Assembly (NCBI GenBank): GCA_902464175.1
Contig: CABQHZ010000030.1
Span: 1 to 19,225, forward strand
Reading direction: 5' to 3'
Length of the DNA stretch: 19,225 nucleotides
DNA from: an uncultured Collinsella sp.
Lineage (GTDB): Bacteria; Actinomycetota; Coriobacteriia; Coriobacteriales; Coriobacteriaceae
The notes under the pieces: generated by a model
The model's input: only the letters and a program-made list of their open reading frames with translations
Told to the model about the DNA's origin: nothing
The model's database searches: none
Program-made: the position numbers and the translations under genes
Shown: piece after piece, positions 7,791-13,279 of the stretch
Layout: every line of letters starts with the position of its first letter
Position numbering within the stretch: the first letter of the stretch is position 1

Positions 7791-8101
7791 TACTCGCTCT
7801 CCCCCTCTCCCAAAATGGACGGCACGCGGAAGTAGCGGTCACGCGCGCTGCCGGCGTTCTCCAGCGCAACGTCGAGCGGTAGGTCGCGCTCGGGCTCGCG
7901 CAGGTCGTCGCCCATCACGTTGGACAGGCTTCCGATGGGATGGAACGTGGGCTCCACGTCGGGCAAGTCATATTGCAGGACGGGCTCGAGCATCTGGACG
8001 GCGTCGTTCATGTAGGACGTCATCTGGGTGAGCTCGTCATCGGTCAGTGCGATCTTTGCGTACTCGGCGATGCCGCGCACGTCTTTCTCGCTGAGTGCCA
8101 T
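7790..8101 (-). CDS. gatC: Aspartyl/glutamyl-tRNA(Asn/Gln) amidotransferase subunit C
   Basis: GatC is the small structural subunit that wraps around GatA and helps hold it to GatB. The protein starts MALSEKDVRGIAEYAKIAL, the usual N-terminal helix, and retains the conserved end with DVALENAGSARDRYFRVPSIL; at 103 residues it is of family length. I take the ATG at 8101 because GGAAGGGAG lies five bases upstream. An in-frame ATG at 8119 would add MRKGAP but has no ribosome site and codes over that sequence. It is first in the gatCAB operon, with a likely promoter -10 box 36 bases upstream. Confidence 0.95.
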   Translation of the reverse strand: MALSEKDVRGIAEYAKIALTDDELTQMTSYMNDAVQMLEPVLQYDLPDVEPTFHPIGSLSNVMGDDLREPERDLPLDVALENAGSARDRYFRVPSILGEGESE

Positions 8102-8136
8102 AGGCGCTCCCTTCCGCATAACAGTTAAACCGCTCT

Positions 8137-8142
8137 AGTATA
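8137..8142 (-). promoter_or_regulatory. Likely -10 box of the gatCAB operon
   Basis: On the minus strand TATACT lies at 8142-8137, about 36 bases before the gatC ATG. Seventeen bases upstream is TGCTCC, a poor -35 match. Transcription would begin near 8130, leaving a short leader of roughly 29 bases that carries the ribosome site. Confidence 0.4.
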
Positions 8143-8238
8143 CAGGGCAACGCCGGCTTGGAGCAGGCGCTTTACCCAAATGCAGCGAAAACGTAACGAG
8201 GACGGCGAATTGGCAGGGCGGGTCCGGCGGACCTGCGG

Positions 8239-8327
8239 CGAAAACCGTCCCGCCCACAACGAAAACCGTCCCAACATTCGACGTTTTTCGGCAAAATCGC
8301 GATTTTCGTCGAATGTTGGGACGGTTT
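8239..8327. repeat. Nested palindrome with 21-bp arms plus a tandem 13-mer
   Basis: The arms at 8263-8283 and 8307-8327 are perfect 21-base reverse complements, running from AAACCGTCCC to GGGACGGTTT. Between them is the 14-base palindrome AAAATCGCGATTTT (8293-8306). CGAAAACCGTCCC occurs at 8239-8251 and again at 8260-8272 overlapping the left arm, offset 21 bases. Just upstream GGTCC/GGACC (8221-8233) makes a smaller hairpin. On the minus strand the stem is followed by TTTTCGTT, so it could terminate the sortase transcript. Confidence 0.75.
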
Positions 8328-8340
8328 GGAAGCCCTCGGG

Positions 8341-8373
8341 CCACCACAAAGGTGCCTGTCCCCATTGTGGTGG
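8341..8373 (-). terminator. Hairpin element with GTGCCTGTCCCC loop, after the sortase gene
   Basis: CCACCACAA (8341-8349) pairs with TTGTGGTGG (8365-8373). The 15-base loop reads GGGGACAGGCACC on the sortase strand. It lies 13 bases beyond the sortase stop. A similar element at 18794-18824 follows the HAD phosphatase gene, so this is probably a dispersed repeat placed behind genes, possibly acting as a terminator or RNA-end protector. Confidence 0.6.
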
Positions 8374-8386
8374 TTCTGAACAATGG

Positions 8387-9325
8387 CTATGCCGAGGCCT
8401 TGGCCTTGCGACGTTTGCGGACCGCGTGGACCACGATGTCCAGCAGCAACAGCAGGATGGCCACAACCACGATGAGCACGGCGAACTCGCGCTTGCCCCA
8501 GTGGCGGCCGGCCAGCGACTTTTGCTTGTCGACGTCCTTCTTGTTGTACTTGGTGCGCACGCAATGCACCAGCAGGCGATGGTCGTTCACGCCATAGGGC
8601 GTGCAGGTGACGAGCGTCACCTTATCGGCGCCGGGCTCGATGGTCAGCGACTCCATCTCCTCGGGCAGCACGACCTCGGAGTCGACCATCTTGTAGGCAA
8701 GCGTCTTGTTCATGGTGTGCAGCAGCACCAGGTCGCCGGGCTCCAGCGAGTGAATGTCGTCGAACATGCTCAGGTTGCGCATGCCCGAGTGCGCGGTGAG
8801 CACGCAATGCGTCGAGCTGCCGCCCACCGGCAGGCTCGTGCCCTCCAGGTGGCCGACGCCCGCCATAAGGACTTCCTCGCTCGTGCCGTGGTAGATGGGC
8901 ATGCTCACGTCAATGGAGGGGATCTCGACCCAGCTCATCATGGGGTCGCGGTCAAAGATGAGCTGCTGAGCGTAGGGCTCGATCTGGTCGGCGGGAAGCT
9001 CGGTAGCCTCGCCCGCCAGCTGCTCGTTAAAGGAGCGCGCCTGGAGCAGGATGCGCTCGCGCTCCTCGGCAGAGAGCGCGTCCACGGTGCTGGACACGGT
9101 GCTGATCTGGTTGAACACGCCCGAGGCCTCGAGCCGGTCCAAGATCCACGGCCAGGTCATAAGGCCCACGCCAATAAGAATGATGACGATGGTGATGAGC
9201 CGGTCGGCCCAGCGCGGCAGTCGCTTGCGACGACGCTTAGGCTTTGGTTGAGGTTTGGGCTGGGGACTTGAGCCACCGTTGTCCACGGCTTTATCGCCCT
9301 TCATGTGTTTGGCGCCCTGCACCAT
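8387..9325 (-). CDS. Class C (pilin-polymerising) sortase
   Basis: A membrane transpeptidase that cleaves LPXTG-like sorting signals and links pilin subunits or anchors them to the wall. In 312 residues there is a basic N-terminal tail, one membrane helix (about 43-60), the catalytic barrel, and a second membrane helix (about 282-299) with a basic tail, the two-anchor layout of pilin sortases. H179 (TAHSG), C241 (TLVTC) and R250 (DHRLL) form the active site. I could not identify the DPF/DPW lid motif that often plugs class C enzymes. The ATG at 9325 has AAAGGAG nine bases upstream. It lies about 2 kb downstream of the three sorting-signal proteins on the same strand and is their probable enzyme, although a terminator, the duplicated module and the winged-helix gene come between. 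Confidence 0.93.
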   Translation of the reverse strand: MVQGAKHMKGDKAVDNGGSSPQPKPQPKPKRRRKRLPRWADRLITIVIILIGVGLMTWPWILDRLEASGVFNQISTVSSTVDALSAEERERILLQARSFNEQLAGEATELPADQIEPYAQQLIFDRDPMMSWVEIPSIDVSMPIYHGTSEEVLMAGVGHLEGTSLPVGGSSTHCVLTAHSGMRNLSMFDDIHSLEPGDLVLLHTMNKTLAYKMVDSEVVLPEEMESLTIEPGADKVTLVTCTPYGVNDHRLLVHCVRTKYNKKDVDKQKSLAGRHWGKREFAVLIVVVAILLLLLDIVVHAVRKRRKAKASA

Positions 9326-9363
9326 CGCCGGTCACTCCTTTACAGCTCATGTTGTCTAAACAA

Positions 9364-9369
9364 ATAATA
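9364..9369 (-). promoter_or_regulatory. Weak candidate -10 box for the sortase gene
   Basis: On the minus strand TATTAT lies 38 bases before the sortase ATG, within the 122-base gap after the winged-helix gene. No convincing -35 box sits upstream. The sortase may have its own promoter here or be read through from the gene upstream. Confidence 0.25.
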
Positions 9370-9447
9370 GCCGATTAGCGAACTCATGCACCGGACAACG
9401 CAGCCAGGACCGAAACGCCGCCTACGGTTCGAATTCTTGGAGACCTT

Positions 9448-10416
9448 CTACAGCGCTTCTTGCCATGGATATTCCCTTCCAAACATGCGATCGACTTCGA
9501 GCTGAATTCGCTCATCGTCGATTGCCGTCAAAGATAGCGCAAGCGAAATGTCGTCGACACGGGAGGAGCCGGCAAACACGGGTGCATAGCGCCACACTTG
9601 GATCATCGCCGTTTCGTTATCCGGCAGCTCTCCATCTGCGACTTCGAGGTCGCTCAGTTGACGCCATGCACTTCTTAAGACGGCCTTTTGTTCCATGCCC
9701 GGCGCAGCGAGCATCGAACGCGCAGCGAGCGCCGTCTCCCCGGCGTCAACAAGATAGTCGATCTGCGGCGTCTTCCTTGCAAAAAAGACCTTCGAGACAG
9801 GCGAGGAGAGCTCTGCCATGTGCTCACTGAGCAGAAGATCAACGGCAACAGGGAACACGACGACACGTCGCTCGCAACGCTCGCGCCTCGCGAGCCCCCT
9901 GTCAACAAGCTCGGTTATGGCCTCACTCGCGCGGCTTGCCGAGATCCCAAGCGCACGACAAAGGTCGTAGGGACGATATGGCTCCTGGGCTGCTCCCCAG
10001 ATTGCGGCAGCCTGCGCGTTGGGTGACATCTTGGTCGCGTGATTGCGAAACCGGACACTGCCCCTCTCCGTGCAGGCCGTGCCCATAAATGGAAGAAAAG
10101 CCTGTCTGCCGGGGCAAACAAACGGAATCCCTTGTGCGACCAATGCTTTGCGCTGACGTGCATCGGCATCAGGAAACGACACGACAACAGGAGCCTCCGC
10201 ACGCAAGGCTAGCTGACTATAGACCCTCTTAGCCTCGGGAAGCCCGACGCCAGTAGGCAAACTTGCAAGCAAAAAAGAAAAACCATTTGCGTCAACGGCG
10301 CGGACCTCAATCGACCGCAGATGCAGCGGCAAGCGTGCGGATCCAGGCCAAGTTTTGGTCTTGGCGGAGAGGCCTAGTGCTTCTTGTAAGTAGATTAACG
10401 CTTCGTTCATTTCCAT
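9448..10416 (-). CDS. Winged-helix DNA-binding protein of unknown function
   Basis: A 322-residue protein in three parts. Residues 1-115 contain PVVVSFPDADARQRKALVAQ and IPFVCPGRQAFLPF, a pattern I recall from uncharacterised Firmicute and Actinobacterial proteins often labelled MarR-like. Residues about 131-190 form a winged helix with recognition segment LGISASRASEAITELVDRG. The C-terminal part ends with DDISLALSLTAIDDERIQL, also typical of that group. It has a faint resemblance to AbiEi-type antitoxins, but no nucleotidyltransferase partner is adjacent. An in-frame ATG at 10455 is unlikely as the start because a TATAAT box (10452-10447) lies just inside it; I prefer 10416, with GGAAG 14 bases upstream. 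ATG 10410 is also possible. It may regulate the sortase or the adjacent duplicated module. Confidence 0.75.
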   Translation of the reverse strand: MEMNEALIYLQEALGLSAKTKTWPGSARLPLHLRSIEVRAVDANGFSFLLASLPTGVGLPEAKRVYSQLALRAEAPVVVSFPDADARQRKALVAQGIPFVCPGRQAFLPFMGTACTERGSVRFRNHATKMSPNAQAAAIWGAAQEPYRPYDLCRALGISASRASEAITELVDRGLARRERCERRVVVFPVAVDLLLSEHMAELSSPVSKVFFARKTPQIDYLVDAGETALAARSMLAAPGMEQKAVLRSAWRQLSDLEVADGELPDNETAMIQVWRYAPVFAGSSRVDDISLALSLTAIDDERIQLEVDRMFGREYPWQEAL

Positions 10417-10446
10417 TGTTTTCGTTCGCTTCCAGTTTGTATTGGA

Positions 10447-10452
10447 ATTATA
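10447..10452 (-). promoter_or_regulatory. Consensus -10 box of the winged-helix gene
   Basis: TATAAT on the minus strand at 10452-10447, directly preceded by TG. No good -35 is seen 17 bases upstream, so this may be a promoter that needs an activator. Transcription would start near 10440, which excludes the ATG at 10455 as translation start. Confidence 0.45.
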
Positions 10453-10509
10453 CATAATTTTCGGAATTAAAGAGATACCGTTCGTGCCTAAGCCTACATT
10501 TGAGTTTTC

Positions 10510-10655
10510 AAAATGTCCCGGATCGGCGGGGCGATTCGGGATACAATGTCAATAGAAAACGACGCACCCCGCGTAAATGTTTGGGAGCGCGGGCGGCCTA
10601 GTTTTCAGCTTTTGTTAAATGCCCGGGATCCTACCCCCGGGCATTCTTATTTGCG
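10510..10655 (+). ncRNA. Candidate structured RNA, copy 1, convergent with the peptide gene
   Basis: Three stems can be drawn in order. The first is CCCGGATC/GATTCGGG (10517-10524, 10533-10540, one G-U pair). The second is CCCGCG/CGCGGG (10568-10573, 10588-10593) with an inner AAA-TG-TTT. The third is the terminator hairpin 10618-10645 followed by CTTATTT. TACAAT (10542-10547) could be a -10 box, in which case the RNA would start near 10554 and hold only the last two stems; otherwise the first stem belongs to it. No plausible open frame explains the conservation. I do not recognise a known RNA family. Transcription is unproven. Confidence 0.4.
10618..10645. terminator. Shared terminator hairpin, module copy 1
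   Basis: AATGCCCGGG (10618-10627) pairs with CCCGGGCATT (10636-10645) around eight bases. CTTATTT follows on the plus strand and TAACAAAA on the minus strand. It lies one base from the stop codon of the convergent 50-codon gene, so it can end both the plus-strand RNA and the minus-strand mRNA. Confidence 0.7.
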
Positions 10656-10799
10656 CTTGTTGCGGCGCAAATGCCTTCTACCGTCCGCACCGCGCGTGCG
10701 CCTACGGACCTTAAACCGAACCTCATACGAGTCAAAAAACGCGATGACGAACGAGCCCACCGCCGCGAGGGCGGCGAGCACGTTAAGGAATTTCAGCAT
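10647..10799 (-). CDS. Small single-span membrane peptide (50 aa)
   Basis: A 50-residue peptide with one predicted N-terminal membrane helix (LKFLNVLAALAAVGSFVIAF, residues 2-21). A very basic tail follows from residue 28, with about 12 arginines and lysines in the last 23 residues. The start is fixed by a consensus GGAGG seven bases before the ATG; longer frames upstream lack a ribosome site. A leader hairpin CCCG-CGCA-CGGG (10829-10840) and a weak -10 (TAAAAT, 10861-10856) lie upstream. The 3' half is copied without change at 11128-11239. I do not recognise the family. Size, membrane span and a convergent RNA sharing its terminator resemble type I toxins such as Fst or TxpA, but a sortase-region accessory peptide is also possible. 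Confidence 0.6.
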   Translation of the reverse strand: MLKFLNVLAALAAVGSFVIAFFDSYEVRFKVRRRTRGADGRRHLRRNKRK

Positions 10800-10898
10800 T
10801 TGGGGACCTCCGATCGAGTCGTCGGCCGCCCGCGCACGGGATGCGTCGCAAGGGTATTTTACTGCGAGTGTATGCACCCACAGCTGGTAAACGCGATT

Positions 10899-10927
10899 TT
10901 GACAAACATTTGTTCGATAGTTATAAA
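10899..10927 (+). promoter_or_regulatory. Strong sigma-70-type promoter upstream of RNA copy 2
   Basis: TTGACA (10899-10904), a 17-base spacer, then TATAAA (10922-10927): the best promoter match in the window. It reads away from the peptide gene into the second copy of the structured region, and no protein gene lies downstream on this strand, which favours a non-coding transcript starting near 10934. No equivalent box pair is found at the matching place before copy 1. Confidence 0.7.
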
Positions 10928-10933
10928 CACAAT

Positions 10934-11130
10934 TCCTCATCCAGCGGAGCCTGGCCGCATTGTCCGGGTTTGCCCGACGTGTTTGCGTTTTCAGAATATC
11001 CCGGATCGGCTGGGCGATTCGGGATACAATTGCTACAGGAAACGACGCACCCCGCGTAAGTACTTAGGAGCGCGGGTGACCAGTTTCCGACGTTGTTAAA
11101 TGCCCGGGCCTCTAACCCCGGGCATTCTTA
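10934..11130 (+). ncRNA. Candidate structured RNA, copy 2, of about 200 nt
   Basis: The expected transcript from the promoter at 10899-10927 to the terminator at 11099-11126. It contains a small CGGG/CCCG hairpin (10965-10976), CCCGGATC/GATTCGGG (11000-11007, 11016-11023), CCCGCG/CGCGGG (11051-11056, 11071-11076) with inner AAG-TA-CTT, and the terminator. Compared with copy 1, the third pair of the inner stem changes from A-T to G-C, and the pair outside it from U-G to U-A. Pairing is therefore kept while sequence changes, which supports selection on RNA structure. Length is an estimate. Confidence 0.5.
11099..11126. terminator. Shared terminator hairpin, module copy 2
   Basis: AATGCCCGGG (11099-11108) and CCCGGGCATT (11117-11126) with a different eight-base loop from copy 1; CTTATTT follows on the plus strand. 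The stem is identical between copies while the loop differs at most positions, as expected of a functional hairpin. Confidence 0.7.
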
Positions 11131-11239
11131 TTTGCGCTTGTTGCGGCGCAAATGCCTTCTACCGTCCGCACCGCGCGTGCGCCTACGGACCTTAAACCGA
11201 ACCTCATACGAGTCAAAAAACGCGATGACGAACGAGCCC
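11128..11239 (-). pseudogene. 5'-truncated copy of the small membrane-peptide gene
   Basis: The last 36 codons (from GSFVIAFFDSYEV to the stop) are identical in translation to the 50-codon gene at 10647-10799. The ribosome site, start codon and first part of the membrane helix are missing. A continuous frame reaches upstream to 11361, but those codons run through the pilin operon terminator and look non-coding. The lack of any substitution suggests recent loss or gene conversion. Confidence 0.8.
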
Positions 11240-11271
11240 GCATCGGACGATGGAGGCTGGCTGCTATGTCC

Positions 11272-11310
11272 AAAAAGAACGGGGCAGACTCCAGTGCGGA
11301 GTCTGCCCCG
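11272..11310 (-). terminator. Intrinsic terminator of the pilus operon
   Basis: CGGGGCAGACTCC (11280-11292) pairs perfectly with GGAGTCTGCCCCG (11298-11310) around a five-base loop. On the minus strand the stem is followed by TTCTTTTT. It lies about 100 bases beyond the stop of the backbone pilin gene and is the clearest intrinsic terminator in the window. Confidence 0.85.
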
Positions 11311-11410
11311 AAAAGAGAATGGCAAAGCAAGAACGTGGATGGACGAGAAAAGTGTCCGCAAGTCTCATGGCCATCACATCCCACCTGCCAAAGAGATGGG
11401 TGAGCGAGCG

Positions 11411-13171
11411 TTACTCCTGCTCGGACTCCTCAGCCTGCTTACGGCTGCGGATGAGGTGCGCCACGCCGATGCACAGCACCGCGCCACCAGCGATCCAAGT
11501 GAAGGTCACGCCGTTGAGACCGGTCAGCGGGAGGTTGGAGCCCTTCTTGTCGACGATGGTGAAGCTGAGCTTGCCGACTTCAGCTTTCGCGGAGTTCTGC
11601 TGGACAACATCTTGACCTGCTGCAATGGCGCTCGTAGTGTCGGGCGTCACATCCGCACCGTCCTGATTGAGCGTGCGGCTGATAGTAAAGGTCACGCCGT
11701 TTGCCGCGGAGTTGTTGTAGCCGGGCGCAGGCTTAACCTCAGTGAGGACGTAGGTGCCCTCGTCGAGACCGACAACGTTAATCTTGCCGTTGCTGCCGGT
11801 CGTCAGAATTGCATCATCCTTATTTGACGTCGTGGTACCGTCGGCCTTGATAAATTCGCTGGAGTCTTTCTCCTGCAGCGTGAACTGAACGCCTTCGAGG
11901 GTCTTGGGGTTGCCAGTCTCGTCCTCGTCGTTACCAACCTTGGTGACATCGATACCATAGGTGTAGTCGTAGGCCGGATGGTCAACCGTGGTACCGGTGC
12001 CATTGGTGTGCGGGTTGTTGGAATAGGTCAACTTGACATTGTTCACCTGGGCCTTGCCGAGCATATCCGCGTTAATCTTGTCAGCAACCAGTTTTGCCTT
12101 ATAGTTCACATAGACTGTCGAATCACCGTCAACGTTGATGAGATTGCCGGCCTTATCCTTTGCTTCTTTGAGGTTCTCGAAGGAAACAGTGAGCGTATTC
12201 GTGCTTTCCCCCGGGACATAGGTCGCACTGTAGCAAGCGGGATCCACGGCTGAATCGTCAATCTTGACCTCAACGACTGGGTTACCACCCTGAAGCTCTG
12301 GAACCATCGTGGAGGGGAGCTCGTCAGTGAAAGTGTAGCTGTACTTGGCATACGTGTTAATGTTGCTAGCCACAGTGCCGGCAAGCTGATATTCAACAGG
12401 CTGTTCAGCAGCGGAGTCGGCAGCCTTGTTGGCTGCGGTAAAAACATCCTTGCTATCGTCCGTAACAAACTTGCCGTTCTTGTCATCCTTTACGGCCTTG
12501 GTCACTTTGGGGACGTCCTTCTTGGGGGCCACGTTAACGTCAGAGCCACCGACGATGGTGAAAATCGGCGAGGTATACGCATCAGTATTGCCATTAGCAC
12601 CGCTGGTCGTACTGGGCGTATCGGTCACGAAAAGCCAGTAGCCATTATCAAGATCCCTAAAGCTGCCTTTGGTGGAATCGCTTGGCTTTGTCCACGTGAG
12701 GGTCTCGTCCCCTTCCAAGGCCTTGGCAATCAAGTCAAGAGTTGTGCCAGTATCAACCGCCGTAGTCTTTCCAAAATTAGAGCCCTGAGTCGTGCTGATG
12801 AACTCCGCCCACGTCTGGGCGTCAGCATCTACGTCAGGTGCTCCAGTAACGCCTTTGAGCGCAGTCGTAACGAGGGTTTTCACATTACCCGGAGCCCACT
12901 GAATATCGGAAAGAGTCTTAGCGGCCGAGCCATCCCAGCTCCCATCGCCCTTCTGATTCTGCGTGACCTTCGCGGTGAAGATCTGAATGCCCTTGAATGT
13001 CGTGCCGGTGTATGTTTCGTCGGTGATAGCCACCTTACCCTTCTCCGTGGCCACCGTCGGCGTGCCCTCAGCAAACGCCATGGTCACCGGGGCCATGACG
13101 CCGCCGAAGCTCAACGCCGCCGTGAGGCCGGCGGTTACTGCAAGGCGTGCGATGTTCTTGCTCATGCTCAT
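11411..13171 (-). CDS. Probable backbone pilin with LPLTG sorting signal
   Basis: A 586-residue secreted, wall-linked fimbrial subunit. The signal peptide runs to about residue 35 (cut near TMAFA). The pilin-motif region reads VNVAPKKD (212-219), so K217 or K218 would form the inter-subunit bond; the usual VYPK is VAPK here. A D2-type isopeptide domain follows, with candidate K225 and N385 (LTYSNNP). A Cna-B/SpaA-like domain covers about 405-500, with E-box glutamate E478 in YVLTEVKPAPGY. The sorting signal is LPLTG (547-551), then a membrane helix and charged tail. I chose ATG 13171 because GGAGG lies eight bases upstream; the longer frame adds 22 residues with no signal-peptide character. 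It is last in the pilus operon, before a strong terminator. Calling it the backbone rests on domain layout. Confidence 0.9.
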   Translation of the reverse strand: MSMSKNIARLAVTAGLTAALSFGGVMAPVTMAFAEGTPTVATEKGKVAITDETYTGTTFKGIQIFTAKVTQNQKGDGSWDGSAAKTLSDIQWAPGNVKTLVTTALKGVTGAPDVDADAQTWAEFISTTQGSNFGKTTAVDTGTTLDLIAKALEGDETLTWTKPSDSTKGSFRDLDNGYWLFVTDTPSTTSGANGNTDAYTSPIFTIVGGSDVNVAPKKDVPKVTKAVKDDKNGKFVTDDSKDVFTAANKAADSAAEQPVEYQLAGTVASNINTYAKYSYTFTDELPSTMVPELQGGNPVVEVKIDDSAVDPACYSATYVPGESTNTLTVSFENLKEAKDKAGNLINVDGDSTVYVNYKAKLVADKINADMLGKAQVNNVKLTYSNNPHTNGTGTTVDHPAYDYTYGIDVTKVGNDEDETGNPKTLEGVQFTLQEKDSSEFIKADGTTTSNKDDAILTTGSNGKINVVGLDEGTYVLTEVKPAPGYNNSAANGVTFTISRTLNQDGADVTPDTTSAIAAGQDVVQQNSAKAEVGKLSFTIVDKKGSNLPLTGLNGVTFTWIAGGAVLCIGVAHLIRSRKQAEESEQE

Positions 13172-13254
13172 CTTCTTTTCCTCCGTTTTCCGTTTGATTC
13201 TCATTCGATCGGTCATCATCTGTCTGTGTCTTAGCATTTACTTCGCTACGTCTC

Positions 13255-13273
13255 GCCCCGCTCTCTGTGGGGC
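13255..13273 (-). promoter_or_regulatory. Hairpin in the gap before the backbone pilin gene
   Basis: GCCCC (13255-13259) and GGGGC (13269-13273) form a short stem with a nine-base loop, six bases after the accessory pilin stop and about 85 bases before the backbone pilin start. No promoter is obvious in the 108-base gap. A processing or partial-termination site that sets subunit ratios is possible. Confidence 0.3.
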
Positions 13274-13279
13274 TGCCAG

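Larger units (their letters stand above)
10503..10758. repeat. Duplicated module, copy 1
   Basis: About 256 bases recur at 10986-11239. The right 124 bases (10635-10758 and 11116-11239) are identical, covering the right arm of the terminator and the 3' part of the small membrane-peptide gene. The left part is more diverged but keeps its predicted hairpins and the string GATTCGGGATACAAT. Identity stops abruptly after GAGCCC. Confidence 0.92.
10986..11239. repeat. Duplicated module, copy 2
   Basis: Second copy of the module at 10503-10758. The offset is 483 bases on the left and 481 on the right, owing to a two-base deletion between the second stem and the terminator. After 11239 the similarity ends and unrelated sequence leads to the pilin operon terminator, so the copy was cut at this point. 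Confidence 0.92.

Noticed and set aside
8180..9271. A 363-codon plus-strand frame opposite the sortase gene
   Set aside because: It runs through the palindromic gap and the reverse of the sortase; no domain or start signal supports it.
10503..11239. CRISPR array or transposon ends for the repeats here
   Set aside because: There are only two long copies, with no regular short repeat and spacer pattern, no terminal inverted repeats and no transposase gene.
11128..11361. A 77-codon minus-strand frame containing the truncated peptide
   Set aside because: Its first 40 or so codons run through the pilus operon terminator; only the last 36 codons are real homologous sequence, so I call a truncated copy instead.
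10671..11827. Plus-strand frames of 142 and 244 codons across the duplicated module and the pilin end
   Set aside because: They cross terminator hairpins and repeats, lack ribosome sites, and the repeated peptide in them follows from the DNA duplication.
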